Source: Vitellaria paradoxa
Taxonomy: Eukaryota; Streptophyta; Magnoliopsida; Ericales; Sapotaceae
DNA: 64,000 nt
NCBI GenBank assembly: GCA_019916065.1
Contig: CM034243.1
Span: 4,216,001 to 4,280,000, forward strand
Reading direction: 5' to 3'
Under the pieces are notes generated by a model. It saw nothing but the letters and a program-made list of their open reading frames with translations. It did not search any database and was not told the origin of the DNA. The position numbers and the translations under genes were made by a program. Of this stretch, positions 1-12,419 are shown piece by piece. Numbering within the stretch: position 1 is the first letter of the stretch; every line of letters starts with the position of its first letter.

Positions 1-119
1 TGCAAATTGGGCCGATATCTCCTTGTTTCCCGTTATCTTGTTGTCTCCCAATATGGTACAAGACATGGCTAGATTGCAAAGGGTTGACACATTGTGAGAT
101 CTCATCTTAGTCTCTCCCT

Positions 120-251
120 ATGCCGAGTTGGGATGCTGAGATCTTGGCTGAGATGACTGCGACTTTGAACCATGTTCACATTGATTGTGGAGACCAACTA
201 GCTAATGGTTTATTTATGCATCTGAGTAACCCCAACATACAAGTGGTATGA
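120..251 (+). CDS. Unidentified short ORF, possible last exon of an upstream gene
   Basis: An ATG-to-TGA reading frame of 43 codons begins MPSWDAEILAEM and ends NIQVV. Its composition looks protein-like (balanced, no low complexity) and the flanking DNA is less AT-rich than most of the window. I do not recognise the product. It could be the 3' exon of a gene starting left of the window, because TTAG acceptor-like sequence lies about 15 bases before the ATG. It could equally be chance or a transposon relic. Confidence 0.2.
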   Translation: MPSWDAEILAEMTATLNHVHIDCGDQLANGLFMHLSNPNIQVV

Positions 252-1277
252 GTTGATTTATATTAAGTACAGAATGAAATTGCGGGGTATGTTAGTTCAT
301 TGGGTGGTCTGCTGATTTTGAATTTGATAAGTTGCTGGAGGAGGTTGAAACAATAATTGCTCTGAGATTTGAACGTGGAGTGTTTTGTGATTGTTGAATT
401 CTCTTCAAATTAAACATAAAACGGAAATAAGGCAACCAAAACTTCTAATTTCGGAATGTTGAGCAGGCAATTTACTTTAAAAAATGAACACAATAGACTG
501 GGATGTGTGAATAGCATTAATATTATTTTGAATAAATGGATAAAATATAATAGATTAAATAAATGGATAAAATAATGACATTCTTCAATAAAAAAGCAAT
601 TGTCTGCACAAGTTTATGATGAAATAAGGGAAAGGCTGTCTCAGATGGTTAAAACATCTGCAAAGACCAACTAGTGCACCGCCAAAGACTGGCTTGAAAT
701 TGAGCGCAGTACAAGGATGAGAAGATGGTTAAAAAGGACTAAGGTCAAGAATGGTAATAGACGAGTTAATGGCCTTTGACTTGGTGTACAATATGGCCTT
801 TGATACAAGCTAAAGTGATTAAAACTTAAGATTTTTATTTGAGTTAATGTAAAGATCACTTAGTGATTGGTGCGACATTTGGGGGACCGTGTTTGAAGAC
901 TTGAAATATGAGGTCTGCGATACAAGAAAAGCTGGCATGATTGTGTAGGCTGTCTTAGGAGAAAACATTATCCTAGCTGCTTCTGTTAGCATCCCATGGG
1001 ATATTTTGAATTTGTATCTAGTAACTCGCGAATCAACGCATGGAAAAGGAAAGGATATGGGTGTAAGGAAGCTAGTTGCATTTGGCCCCAATAATGACAC
1101 TCATCGATACATTTTCTAAGGCATCAGTTGTGTTTTGTCCCAAAAGTGATAGTGCCAATCATTGATACGTGTGCTAAACCTCTAGTGAAAGGGGAAGGAA
1201 GTGATTAGTTTTATTTTCTCCTTTTTTTGTTTCTTTTGTTTTTTTTTAATTGATCTATTTTTGTTCTTTTGGCAGGA
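252..1277 (+). other. Upstream region of the TIM21-like gene
   Basis: No convincing ORF is seen. A long pyrimidine tract (about 1210-1270) ends in TTGGCAG two bases before the TIM21 start codon. It looks like the 3' splice site of an intron in the 5' untranslated region, so the transcript start probably lies further upstream. I could not place a core promoter. Confidence 0.4.
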
Positions 1278-4200
1278 ATGTCTTTTTTGTTTCTAGGGAA
1301 GCGGACTAAAGAAAGTGTAGTGAGGTTTCAGTCACCATTCCTCCTCACTAGAAGTCAAGGAGCCAGCGTGAACAGTCCTTGCTTCGCTAGAACCTTCGCA
1401 TCGACTGCTTCAGAACAAGAGCAAAGAAAATCATCGGAGGTTTGAGTTTGAATTGGAGTATATTAACTTAAATATTGGCAAGTGCTACCAATAATTCCTT
1501 GTGTCAGCTTGCTAGAACTTACCTGTTATTGGAAATTTATATCGATTATCCGGTTAAGATCATTATTTGCCCCCCAAACTACATAGACAAATGGACAAAG
1601 CTACTTCTTGCAGGCCTTGTGCTTTTGAGGTCACTGCGCAATTTCAGGATTTGATGAGAAACTATAAGAAAGACCTCTGCTTTGACCTTGTGGACATTTA
1701 TGTTTTCTTTGGAAATCATGATAATTTTTACAATCTACCACAATCAAGTCTAAAATCATGTGACCAGTGGGTTTGATCACTTGGAAAATTTTTCTCTGGA
1801 AAGTAAATATTGATCTAGTCTATGTACTGGAAAGTAAATATTGCTCTAGCCTATGTAGCGTACATTTTATGTGCTTGTGTTAACTTCAAATTCTATGGCT
1901 CAATCAAGCACCTCATCCTCCCCCTCCCTCCTTTAACAGACTAAAAAAGAAATATCAAAAGTTGAGGATCCCTTTGATGCTCCTACATACAATATCCCAG
2001 AGAAGCCGGTGACATTTGCAGAGGGAGCCTCTTACAGTGTTATCATTCTAGCGGGGCTTGGAGTTGCTGCAGCAGCAGCATATGCTGTTTTCAAAGAACT
2101 CATTTTTGAACCAAAAGAGTAAGAGTTAGCATTTCAAGTTAAAAATTAAATTATGATTAATGATTAGAACCATGGAGTTGAGGAATTGCATTTTAATTCA
2201 CCAGACTAAATAAACTGCCATTTTTTTTTTTTGGTAGGTACAAGATTTTTGGCAAGGCTCTAGAAAGAACTCAAAATGACAGCCAGGTTTGGTTAAACCA
2301 GAATCTCTTCATCTCAAGCTACTGTGTCTTAAGTTCGGTTCAAAATTATGTGCTACTGATTATTCATAGATGGACTTCTAAAATATGAGCATTTAAAGTT
2401 ACGGGCACTGTTTTAATTTTTGATGTATTAGGACTGCATTTTAGAGTTAGTAAATGCTTCAAAACATGCGTGTAACACTCAAAATTTCTTTTTAGAAGAG
2501 AGAGTTTACTGGGGTAAAAATGCTGAAAATGAATATTAAGAATGAGATATATGTCTGAGCCCTTTTGTGGCTGATGTGTATATGTCTGTCATTACCCTTT
2601 GTGCCCCATTTTTTGTAATAGAACTTTTGCTTGTCCGGTACCCACATGTACCCCCAGTGCAAGGGCAGGGGTTTAGTAATGGTAATATGTATAATTAGGA
2701 CGCAAATTCTACAATGAATATCTTGCCTAGTATGCATGGAAAACTACATTTTAGGTTACTACCTCTGATTACTTCAGCTTGTATTTAGAAAAGCATGAAC
2801 TTTTGGATAGTCTAATGTGCTACATAATGATTAATATATTTTTATTTCAAAGTTAAACCATAAATTACTGAGAGATGAATTTATAAAAAAATTACTAGGA
2901 GATTGAAGGACAAAATAGAGGTACATGGGCTCATGAGCCAACATGGCAAGCCACATGTGCCACACCATCTCCTCATTTGACCTTGGTTTCATGAGCCCAA
3001 CTCACCCTCGTAAGATGAAATTTGGACTAATGATGCTGGCCCATGTGTCCTTAATGCACATAGTACCTTAGGTTGGATCTGGGGCCTGTAAAGGCATTCT
3101 CCAAATGGCCTCTGGGCACACTCAACCTCCCTTCTCTGTGAGCAAACTTATCCCACATGCTATGTTACAAGAACTCTTTTATATAAACTAGTTTTCTATG
3201 CTCTTATAGGATAAGGCTTAATATCCACTTGGCCACGTGCCCTCCACATGTTAAGTTGAGCGAGGCCTGACCCTTCTACATAAACTAGTTCTCTTCCTTT
3301 CTATGGGGGATTCTGGTTCGGTTATTCTAGACATCTCGATTTCTCTCTAGGACTTCTTATGCTTTCACTTTGCTGGCTTGCCTAGTGCTATCTTAGCAAG
3401 TGGCAACTACCATGCCATCCACCATCCTACTAACCTCCAACCTCATGCTCAATACTTCATTGGGGTGACTTTTTAGATAGGATGTATGCATTCCTCACAT
3501 CTCAGTTATGGCCTATTTTTTTTTTTGGTAATTAGTTATGGCCTATTTTTGTTGTTATTGTTATTATGGCATAACCTACAAGCCTCACTTTGGGATTAGC
3601 ATAGATTTATAGGTGGCCTTTGTATTTCAAAGCACTTTTAGGGTTTGATGGGCTTATTAAGAGAAACCTATGATACATTTGGTTTATTAGGCTGTTAATC
3701 ACCATTTTACCTACAAGTTTGAGTTGTTAGGAAGAGGTACAACTCCTTTGTTTATGTTTATTTATTCTCTCTCAACTTGTGCCCACCCCTCCACGTGTGG
3801 TTTGACTAGCTTTTTTGACACATGCTCTATTGACTTTTTTTTGGTAGCTGTGAGCCGTAAGGTTTGAATTTAGAACCTTTACAATATCAGACTGATAGCC
3901 ATCATCTCGTCTGAAAACTAAAACTAGAGAGAAGCAACTTTATTATTTATATTGCCTTATTTGTTTTTCTCAACGCAGTCATTAGTTTTCGTCCAAATAC
4001 CCTCGGAACTTTATTGTGATGCGCTATTTGGGTTTAACATAATGACTAGTATTAGGTGTTTAAATTTTTGTGGATGCTTTCGGTACATTTTCATGGTTCA
4101 AATGGTTTAAAGTTGCTCTGCATCAGGTTAGAGTACGGATTGGATCTCCTATTACTGGCTATGGCCAGGAAAGCAGGAATCGTGCTGCTCGCCAACGTAT

Positions 4201-4787
4201 TCCACATAGGATATGGACTGATGAAGATGGCGTCGAACATGTTGAGGTAATTCCTTATGGGCTTTGTAAAATTCATGATTGTCTGAAATGGCCCTTCCCT
4301 GATTATAACAAGTGTATCAGATGGTGAAATGATTCCCCCTCCCCCCCCCCCCCCAAAAAAAAAAACACAGAAATTATTAAAGTTCTGATAATTTATAGCA
4401 TGATAACGGACGTGGTTCCTTGTTTCTTGCTTCCTGATAGAGTTTGTCAGGAAATTCCGGGTGAATCCTGAAAAGTAATTCATTGATTTTGCTGGAATCA
4501 TTGTATTACATCAATATGTCAACAATATCTACTTGAGAAAAATTAATATAAAGTGATGAAAGCACTTTTGAAAAAGATGAAGCCCGAGAATTTGACCTGT
4601 ATTTACTGTGAGCAAATGGAATATACAGGTAAATTTCTATATTCGGGGGCCCCATGGGGCTGGCAAAGTTTACACAGAGATGTTCAGAGACAAGGTGGAC
4701 AAGCAGTGGAAGTTCACGTATTTGATTGTTGAGATCAAATCGCCTTCCCCAACGCAGCTAATGCTGGAGTCTTACGTCCCAGCCTGA
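1278..4787 (+). CDS. TIM21: TIM21-like mitochondrial inner-membrane translocase subunit, five exons
   Basis: Exons 1278-1439, 1940-2118, 2238-2286, 4127-4246 and 4629-4787 join in frame with GT-AG borders and give 222 residues. The first ~55 residues are rich in Arg, Ser and Thr with no acidic start, as expected of a mitochondrial presequence. One membrane segment spans about residues 86-105 ([18 protein letters not shown]). The C-terminal intermembrane-space domain contains [33 protein letters not shown] and, near the end, LMLESYVPA, all close to the plant TIM21 family (Arabidopsis SD3). In yeast, Tim21 is a TIM23-complex subunit that contacts Tom22 and couples presequence import to the respiratory chain; the same role is inferred here. 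The start is the first in-frame ATG after a strong acceptor. The 1.84-kb third intron carries repeat-like DNA. No breaks are seen. Confidence 0.93.
2287..4126 (+). other. Large intron 3 of the TIM21-like gene with repeat-like content
   Basis: The intron is far longer than its neighbours. Around 2930-3470 it is less AT-rich and contains TTTATATAAACTAG and CTACATAAACTAG in similar settings, like part of an LTR-type element. GTTATGGCCTATTTTT is repeated near 3505 and 3534, flanking a T-run. No transposon coding sequence is visible, so the element type is not assigned. Confidence 0.4.
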
Positions 4788-5893
4788 AGGATATACAAGA
4801 ATGGTTCAGCTTTCTCTCTGTATAAGCTGCAACCCATACCATTGATGGTTCTTTTTTATTTCTTTATTTATTTCTCTGAAATTGGGTATAATTTGCTGAG
4901 TTCAAGTTTTGATTACCAAGAGGTTGAAATTCTCAACTTCAGCCCTTCTCTGCAGGAAAAAAGGAAATAAAACAATGTCCTGAATTCATATATAAATTTT
5001 TTGAAGATGGGTTGTTCGGTTTTAGTTTAATCGGAAGTCTCTGTATTTTTCTCTTTTCTTAGGGCGCAGATTTGCGTTGTAGCAATTGATTGGTGTTAGT
5101 AACATGATATTGGCATGTTGAAGATCAATCAGTGGTGGGTTCATGTTTGACACCCTGCTGTTTCAGTGCAACTTATTTGAATTCTATCAAATGTTAAAAG
5201 AGTAAGTGAATCTATGATCAATTTTGTTCTCAAGGGTCCGTTGTGACCACAATTAGAACACGTTTTCATGCAATGCATCTTGATCCTCAATCTCTCATCG
5301 ATCAAATTATGGACAAAATTCCAATATTGCGTTAGATCCAGAGTCAGCCTTACTAATGAACAATGAGTTTCAGCAGTATCTACTGGGATGTTTACTTGGA
5401 ACTTCGGAAGTGATGGCAACCCAACATCACTTGGGTTCAGTTCGGTTTTCTTTCAAATCGAGTGAATTTATGATCAAATCTATTTTTGAATCCAGCTCGA
5501 ATAGTATCGTATCTTACATTATACTTATCGAGAGTTTATGGAGTTTAAAATTATAGTTTAGTTTGGTTCATTTATATCTAGAGTCGAGCTTGATCGAGCC
5601 CTATTATTGAATTGAATTGAAGCTGTATTTTTTTTTATTATATATAATTATTTTTATACCGTCCTCTTTATAATTTTACTAGTCTATCTCCATGGTCCAC
5701 TTGTAACTGTTATTCATTTGGGGCGTAACAAATGTACAAGATCAATTCTTTACCAAAATTATCAATTTCATTAAAATAATTTAATTTTTAAAAATTACTC
5801 TTGTAAATTGTATTAAATTATCATAATTATCCTTAACAATTTTATTCTAAAAATATTTTTATTTTCTACAGAGACTCTAATTTTTACCCCTAC
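4788..5893. other. 3' flank of the TIM21-like gene, no gene seen
   Basis: The first few hundred bases are the likely 3' untranslated region. The rest is AT-rich, with short ORFs that lack coding character. AT content rises after 5600. Confidence 0.5.
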
Positions 5894-5904
5894 TAACTAA
5901 AAAT

Positions 5905-6332
5905 AAGGATAGAAACAAGTCGGATTGAATTGGATTTTAACTTGTTTAAACTCAGCTTAAATTTTTTATACTAAGCTTAAATTTTTTATACTGAACTTGA
6001 ACTCGATTCAAGTTTTTATATAAGCTCAAGCTCGACTCGCGAATAGATTGATTAAATTAAAACTATGTCGTTTTATTTTAAAATATGATAAATAAAACAT
6101 TATAAAAAATATATAATAAAAATATTATTAAAAATATAAAAAATTATTAAAGAAATATATATTGTTTTAACAAGTCTGCTCCTAAGCTTTTAAGCTAAAT
6201 TTTTTTAAACTCAAGCTCAAATTCGAATCTAAACAAAACATAAATCAAATTAGGTTTAAAGTCGTTTAAATCACGAATCGAGATCGAATTAAACTCGAAT
6301 AGTTCGCGAACAATTCAATTCGTTTCCACCCA
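5905..6332. mobile_element. Non-autonomous DNA transposon (MITE-like), 428 bp
   Basis: The ends are inverted and similar: the left begins AAGGATAGAAACAAG, and the right read in reverse begins TGGGTGGAAACGAAT, with ATTGAATTG a few bases further in on both arms. TAACTAAAAAT flanks both sides directly (5894-5904 and 6333-6343). The interior repeats AAGCTC/GAGCTT-type words often seen in plant hAT-like MITEs, but an 11-bp direct repeat is longer than the 8 bp typical of hAT. The superfamily is therefore left open. Confidence 0.65.
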
Positions 6333-6343
6333 TAACTAAAAAT

Positions 6344-7439
6344 GATGCGTTCACCCCAAGAGCATCGGGTAACTTAGTTTATTTTACCACTCTAATCCAA
6401 TGCCTTTGTCGTTCAGAGGCTTGACAGGGCTATTTATTTATTTATTTATTTACTTACTTTTCTTCTTAACTTGAAAATGATTTCGACTTCAACTTGAATT
6501 CTGTTAGATAAAGCATGCACGCGTATTTGTGATATTGCAACGGTTCTGCTTCTACCTCTGATACATTTCCATCTACAACTAATACATTCTCCATGAACAA
6601 TTCTACTCTTTTTTGAGTAGTGGGAATTCTAACACAAGCTCAACATTCTTGATCTACTATAGAAAATATAACATATGATAATATTAGATTAAGATCTCAA
6701 GCTCAAACATACACACACACACACACACACAGAGAAGAATCTCCCAATCTATTTCAGTTTGGAACTTTTGAGTCCCAAGAAGCTATAAACTCAATTACAT
6801 TGGCTACGAACTTATGACCCGTGTGCATTTTTCTTCAAACCAATGTATATTTCTACTATAATGAACAGTTCGAGAATTATCCATCCACACCACACATCAA
6901 CACAAATGAGTTTCAGGCAGATGTGTTTAAGAGAAGATATCTCATAAATATTTATGAAGTAAAAACTCATCAAAATGCATTAGTCCTAAGAAAAAGAACC
7001 CCCCCCCTCCCCCGGGGGGGGGGGGGGGGGGCGGAAGTAGTACTCAACACTTGGTGGTTTCAGGAGAAAGGAGAAGTTTGTGCCTATCATCTCTACAATA
7101 GGTGGTTGATAATGTTTCCGAAGGGAGACAGTCAGACATGCTAACTCTCTCCATAATAATCTCAAGGCAATGAACTACCAAAATCTTCAAATATTCACCT
7201 ATTTTTATCTTGTGTCCTCGGAGGAACCCCTAGTCCAGTCCTTATATTTGCACCCACCTCTTTGATGTCTTCCACCTATAAAAAAATAAATAAATAAAAA
7301 ATGCAGTCTGTGAGTGAACTTTCGGAAAATGCAATCACCAACAGGAATCATGTTAATTTTGATACACAATGTTACATGAAATGAAGGCACGATTCAATCA
7401 TTAAGGTATATTTTCAGCAAGCTACATGCAAAGAATCCC
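6344..7439. other. Intergenic DNA with simple repeats
   Basis: Contains an (AC)n microsatellite at about 6710-6730 and a C-tract followed by a long G-tract at about 6999-7031. No gene is supported; the ORFs across the C/G tract are low complexity. Confidence 0.5.
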
Positions 7440-7442
7440 TAA

Positions 7443-7700
7443 TGCTACATTTGGAATATAGATTTGTGGAGGAAAAAAAATAAAAGTTAATGAAAAATAA
7501 AATTACTAGTTTTATATTTTCACACTTAACCAAGTAAAAAATAATTTTTTTTTCACAAATATCTATTCATTTTGTTATCATTTTTCAATTCAATAAAAAA
7601 TGAAATAAAATAGACCTTTTTTTTTTTTCACTTTGTTTTGTTTTTTACCATTTGTCTTCACTTTCTATTCCTTCCACAAATCCATGTTCCAAATATAGCA
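7443..7700. mobile_element. Tourist-like MITE, copy 1
   Basis: Terminal inverted repeats of about 33 bp: the left begins TGCTACATTTGGAATATAGA and the right in reverse begins TGCTATATTTGGAACATGGA. The element is flanked by TAA on both sides (7440-7442, 7701-7703), the target duplication of PIF/Harbinger-type elements. It has no coding capacity. Related copies lie at 33956-34206 and 60154-60419. Confidence 0.85.
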
Positions 7701-8194
7701 TAAAAGAATCTGAAACCTTCTGGTGTGCCAACAAAAAAACGATGCCACTTTATCTTGAGACTCATAGTACTAGTCCCCCCCCCCCCAAGCTCAGTCTTCT
7801 ATCATCCCAAATACACCTAACAACACTATTCTCCTCAACAGCATTCAAATAACTCTACTGATCATCAAAAGGCGAAAACAAAATCTACAATAGCTCCTAT
7901 GCAATCATATAATAGAAGCAACCAGTGACTCCTCTATGCTTTTACATTTAAGTAGTGCTTTTTGCCCTCCAAAATAAATTGCCAACCGTCAAGATCCTCT
8001 CCAGCACCATTGTACCCGTGAAGAAAAATACATCAAAAGGAACCTTAGTTCATCGATTATCTTCTTTGAGATCCACAAAGATTTGGCAAAGTCCCCTTTT
8101 TTTTGGGGGGGGGGGGGATGGGTAAGATTTGCCAAAGTCAAACCAACCTACTGATCCCTTTCAACAAACTAATCCCATGCAACCTACTGACTAC

Positions 8195-8305
8195 TTAATA
8201 TCCAACATCCTGGAGATCCTCATCTTTCCCTTCCACCACATTTTGCCACGGTACCTCTGCCCATTGCAGATTACCACCACCACTTCCCATTCCCAATGAG
8301 GCTTG
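8195..8305 (-). CDS. Alternative last exon candidate for the glycine-rich membrane protein gene
   Basis: On the minus strand an acceptor-like ATCAAG is followed by an open frame of 36 codons, beginning QASLGMGSGGG and ending in a TAA stop. It is in the same phase as the donor at 9342. The composition looks coding, but the intron would be about 1 kb and I do not recognise the peptide. It is an alternative to the short exon at 9136-9162, or part of the 3' untranslated region. Confidence 0.25.
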   Translation of the reverse strand, partial: QASLGMGSGGGNLQWAEVPWQNVVEGKDEDLQDVGY

Positions 8306-9135
8306 CTTGATAATTTTATAGATTCAGAATCAAGTTTCTAAACACAACATGGGCCATAGGTTGCTACACAATACACAAAATAAGGCTGCCAATAATCAAA
8401 TAATGAAGGTAGTAGGATGGGGAAGTCCAAAGATAGTAAATAAACAGAGTTACATGAAGCTCACAATGTAGTTATCAGCAGTAGACTTTTAAGATGAATA
8501 TGTAAAGCACAAAATATGGAGGTTGCTAACAAAAAGAACTGAAGGCCCATTGCTCAAAGAATAAGAAATATTTGAGAATACAATAAAGGCCACTGGTATC
8601 CTTTATTAATTTTTATCTCACATTTAACTACAATGTTTTTTATCGAGATAACATCACTCGTGAAATATAAATAACACGTGGAATGTAGATATATTATAGA
8701 TAATATTTATATGCCATTATAGAGATTATTCATACCCAAAAAAAAAAAAGTGAAATTAAATATGTGATCAAAATTAAGAATAGAATGCTATTTCTTATCC
8801 AACCTCATAACCAACGAAATAAACATGGCCTAAGACATATGGATAGAGATGCATCATACAGACATCAATATTAAACCAACACCGGGGTATTGGTGAAATG
8901 TAAGCAACGGTGAAGCTTTTTTTTGCCTTCCCTGTAATACCACTATTTCAAATTTTGAATTAAAAAAAAAAAAAACTACCCAATTAAATAATTTCCCCTC
9001 ACAATTTTGTAACCATCATTTTACTTTCCTTTCATACCCTTTAACTAATTATATCTTAAAAATAAAGATAATAATCACGCGATATAATGTAGCAATCAAC
9101 CATTATAGATTCATTCCTTATGACATGCCATCTGT

Positions 9136-9570
9136 TTAGGCTCTACGAACATTGGCAGCTAACTTGCACCGGCAGTGTAATATGTTATGTCCAGACATAT
9201 ACCTAAACACTTCAAAATTTTCATAAACGAATTAACACTATATCTCTATACCCTTAAAGGGAATTTCAAAGCCTAATTTTCAAATAATTAATGTTATGGC
9301 AGATGATAGGTACTCCGAGAGAGAGAGAGAAAGAGAGAGTACCGAGTTGATGCCGGAGGATCGGAGGATGGTGACGGCTGCGGAGGCGGTGGCGCCGACG
9401 AAGAGAGAGGCGATGGCAAAGGCTTTGAAAGGCATGAATCGACAGTCGCCGGAGTAGCCTTTGCGGTAGGATTTGACGCCTATTGCCAATTGGGCGGTGC
9501 TGGCGACGGCCCACCCCCAGCAGTACCCCCCTCCTCCGCCACCTCCCCCTCCTACTCCTATTTCTTCCAT
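9136..9570 (-). CDS. Small glycine-rich membrane protein, plant-conserved, unknown function
   Basis: Exon 1 (9343-9570) encodes 76 residues: MEEIGVG, a run of nine glycines, then a hydrophobic WGWAVASTAQLAIGV stretch, the polar motif SYRKGYSGDCRFMPFKAF and a second hydrophobic stretch IASLFVGATASAAVTI. This pattern (two membrane segments around a KGYSGD..MPFKAF loop) resembles a small uncharacterised plant transmembrane family as I remember it; no function is known to me. A GT donor follows codon TCG in phase 0. The next exon is uncertain. One choice is 9136-9162 (LAANVRRA then stop). The other is 8195-8305, which is in phase and adds 36 residues ending LQDVGY. The span given uses the first choice. 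A (GA)n microsatellite sits inside the intron beside the donor. Confidence 0.6.
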
Positions 9571-11778
9571 TACCGCTATTTTTACTTCTATTTCTCTTCA
9601 ACTCAATTTCTCCATTCGTTATGATGTCGAAAGCCCCGAGTGCCTTTCTTGTGGTCCATGGGCTGGCCCTATTTTCTGGGCTTGTCAGTTTAATAGTTAC
9701 ATTCATGAATTGTTTTAAAAAATTAAAATTTTATTTTAATTAACAAAAAATTTAAATTTTAAATACATAAATTTTTACACAACGGATCTGAAATAAAAGT
9801 ACATATATTCGGAATATTTTATTAAAATAAAATTTTTAGTCCAATTTTTTATTTTTTGAAAATTTCCTTTGTATAAATTGATATAAAAAATATTTAATGA
9901 AAATATCATCATACTTTTTTAAATCTGCCAATACTATTAATTTGGTTAACACACAATAATATCTTAGCATCTCTTTATGGGCTTAACTTTTTGAGAAGTA
10001 TTTCACCTATATTATTGAGCATAGGTGAGTACTAAATACTTTCAGCAGTTATTCGCTCTATATTAGATTACTCAGTGTTTATTGTGGATACGATAATTGA
10101 TACATGAGATTCGTCTACAAAGGGTAGTCAAGACCTTTTTTCAACTAAAAATTTTAAATTATTATCTTGAAATTTTTAAATATACTTTTGATATTTTTTG
10201 TCAATAATTAATATATATATATAATTACTCAAAGAAGCTAGTAGAAAAATTATCCAAATTTGTTAAAGAAGACCTTTTTCTTTCTCACCAACTTTTTTTC
10301 CCCTTTCCAAATTCAACTAATTCTGAATTATTGCTCCATGCCAAATTCTAATCAACTAGTTCTGAATTATCTAACTATATAGCAAATAAATTAAAGAAAA
10401 AATTTTAAAAATAATATTTTGAATTAAAAATTTTATGTTAATGAACTAAAAATATGAAATTTTAAATAAATGAAGTTTTAAATTTTCAGTCTAAAATTTT
10501 TTTAATACTTTTTTTCTAAATTACATTTGTGGTTGACGTTTGTATATTATACCTTATGTAATTGTCGGAAAAAAAAAAAAAAAAAAAGATCGGTCGCTAA
10601 TAAGTGATACCAACCCCCAAGTTAGTTTAGGGAATAAATTAATTAGTCATTGTTGCTTTGAATATCCATAGGAGCACCGCTGTCATCTTTCCAACCAGGA
10701 ATATGTTGGTGGTTGGTGTTGTACTTGAAATTCCAACAGTATTAGGGTTATTTCTTTTAGTTAAAAAAATAAAAATGAAAAAAAAATATATGTATACATA
10801 CATACATACATATATATATTCAAACCCCTAAGTAAAAAACAAGTAACTAAAAACCCGGTTGGCAAAACTCCTTCTTTTTAATTATAGTTTTTATTTTTTT
10901 TAAAATTGAATATGAAACTTGTTTGATAAATTTGTTTTTCATTCTCAAATTTAAAAAAAAAATAAAAATTGTTAAGAATTATGGAAACATAAAAAAAAAT
11001 ATTTTTTTAAGTTCTCATTTTTCACCACCACTATCACCATCAATCACCACCATCATCCATCGTCACCCAATCACCTCCTCTACCGTTAGAAACCGTCCAC
11101 CTTTGGCCATTACGGGTCGCGGCCCACCACCCACCTCTGACCATCATTAGCTGGTAAGCCACCATCTTTACCCACTACCACTCACTACCACCTACCTTTT
11201 ATAACACTGATGTTGCCAGCCATCCTTCTTCCACCATCGATTGTCTCCCACCTTTGGTGGCTACTGCCAGCCTCCACCCATTTTCGATCACCGCATCTTA
11301 CTCTCGCCACCCATCTCCAGTCACTCTCTTAATACTATGATTACTAATAAATAATTATTATTACTAAACGCATTCTTAAATTTTTATTTTTTTTACTATG
11401 AAAATAAAAATTAAAAAATATATATATACAAAAACTAAAAATATCCTAAATAAATCTCAATCCTAGTTAAAAACAAGTAACTAAATCTATCATGGAAAAG
11501 AACCACATTTCACACCTTTCTTTTTTTAACTGGCAAGACTCGTTAGATTTGCTCTAATAAAGAAATTAACTGAGCACCTTAATCTCTTAATAAATAAAAG
11601 GAAAATTAAATGCTGCATCACCAATATGAATTTGTGACGTTCTAAATAACAAAAAGACACAGATTGTGCTCAAGCAAAGCATGCCTTTCTACAAATCCCA
11701 GTTTGTATTTTAACAAACACCTAAGCTTAGGAAAGTCTAACGTCCCATGTGTTTGGCCACAAAAGAACACAGCGGCAC

Positions 11779-11809
<31 letters not shown>

Positions 11810-12400
11810 AAAACACACACATACACACATTGCAAACACCAAAGTTACTATAAAAAACATGCACACACCCGACACGAATGTGTTAACTAGAAATAAGAGC
11901 TGAAAATAGAAATCTCAAATGAAAAGTATGGAACTAGTGAGGGCAACTATTTGGGAGAGAGACGGGAAGCAACATCTTTCGTACAAAAATTTTTAACTAC
12001 AAGTATAAAACATCATTTTAAGGTCCCCGGGGGCCATGAGTCATGACCCCTCATAATTCAGACATGACTCCGTTGTTGCTCGAAATTGTTGGCTATGGCC
12101 GCCATAGTCCATATTAACCATCAAGTCCTTGCCATGGGTTATAGATATCCCACCACCACATATCATCAACCTTTTGTTTTAACTGCATGGATAAAATGAT
12201 TAATGGGCAATATAACAGTCGTAATCTCATAATCAAAAGTTGTATTTCAATAGATTTATCATCTTAAGGTGAATGCAAAGTGCATTTCAATAGATTTATC
12301 ATTTTGATTCATATTTAAAGTAAAATTTGGGCAGTATATTAGAAATATCATGCAGGAGAAGTTCAAGATTTTCATAAAACTAGATCACAGCCAATTACAG
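9571..12400. other. AT-rich intergenic DNA
   Basis: The first 150 bases are the likely 5' leader and promoter of the minus-strand small gene. Beyond that I see no gene. Landmarks are a (TACA)n/(TA)n run near 10790-10820, a stretch of CCACC/CCATC-like repeats at about 11025-11330 that makes low-complexity ORFs, and a C-run followed directly by an A-run at about 11780-11812. Confidence 0.5.
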
Positions 12401-12419
12401 AAGAACAAACCCCAGTGGT

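Noticed and set aside
2492..2737. 81-codon minus-strand open frame in TIM21 intron 3
   Set aside because: Lies inside the intron, with no conserved motif.
9266..9743. Several overlapping open frames on both strands around the glycine-rich gene
   Set aside because: They are shadows of the GGN/CCN repeats in exon 1; only the 9570 ATG frame has family-like motifs.
11025..11150. Open frame rich in His, Pro and Ser
   Set aside because: It is produced by CCACC/CATCA simple sequence and has no domain.
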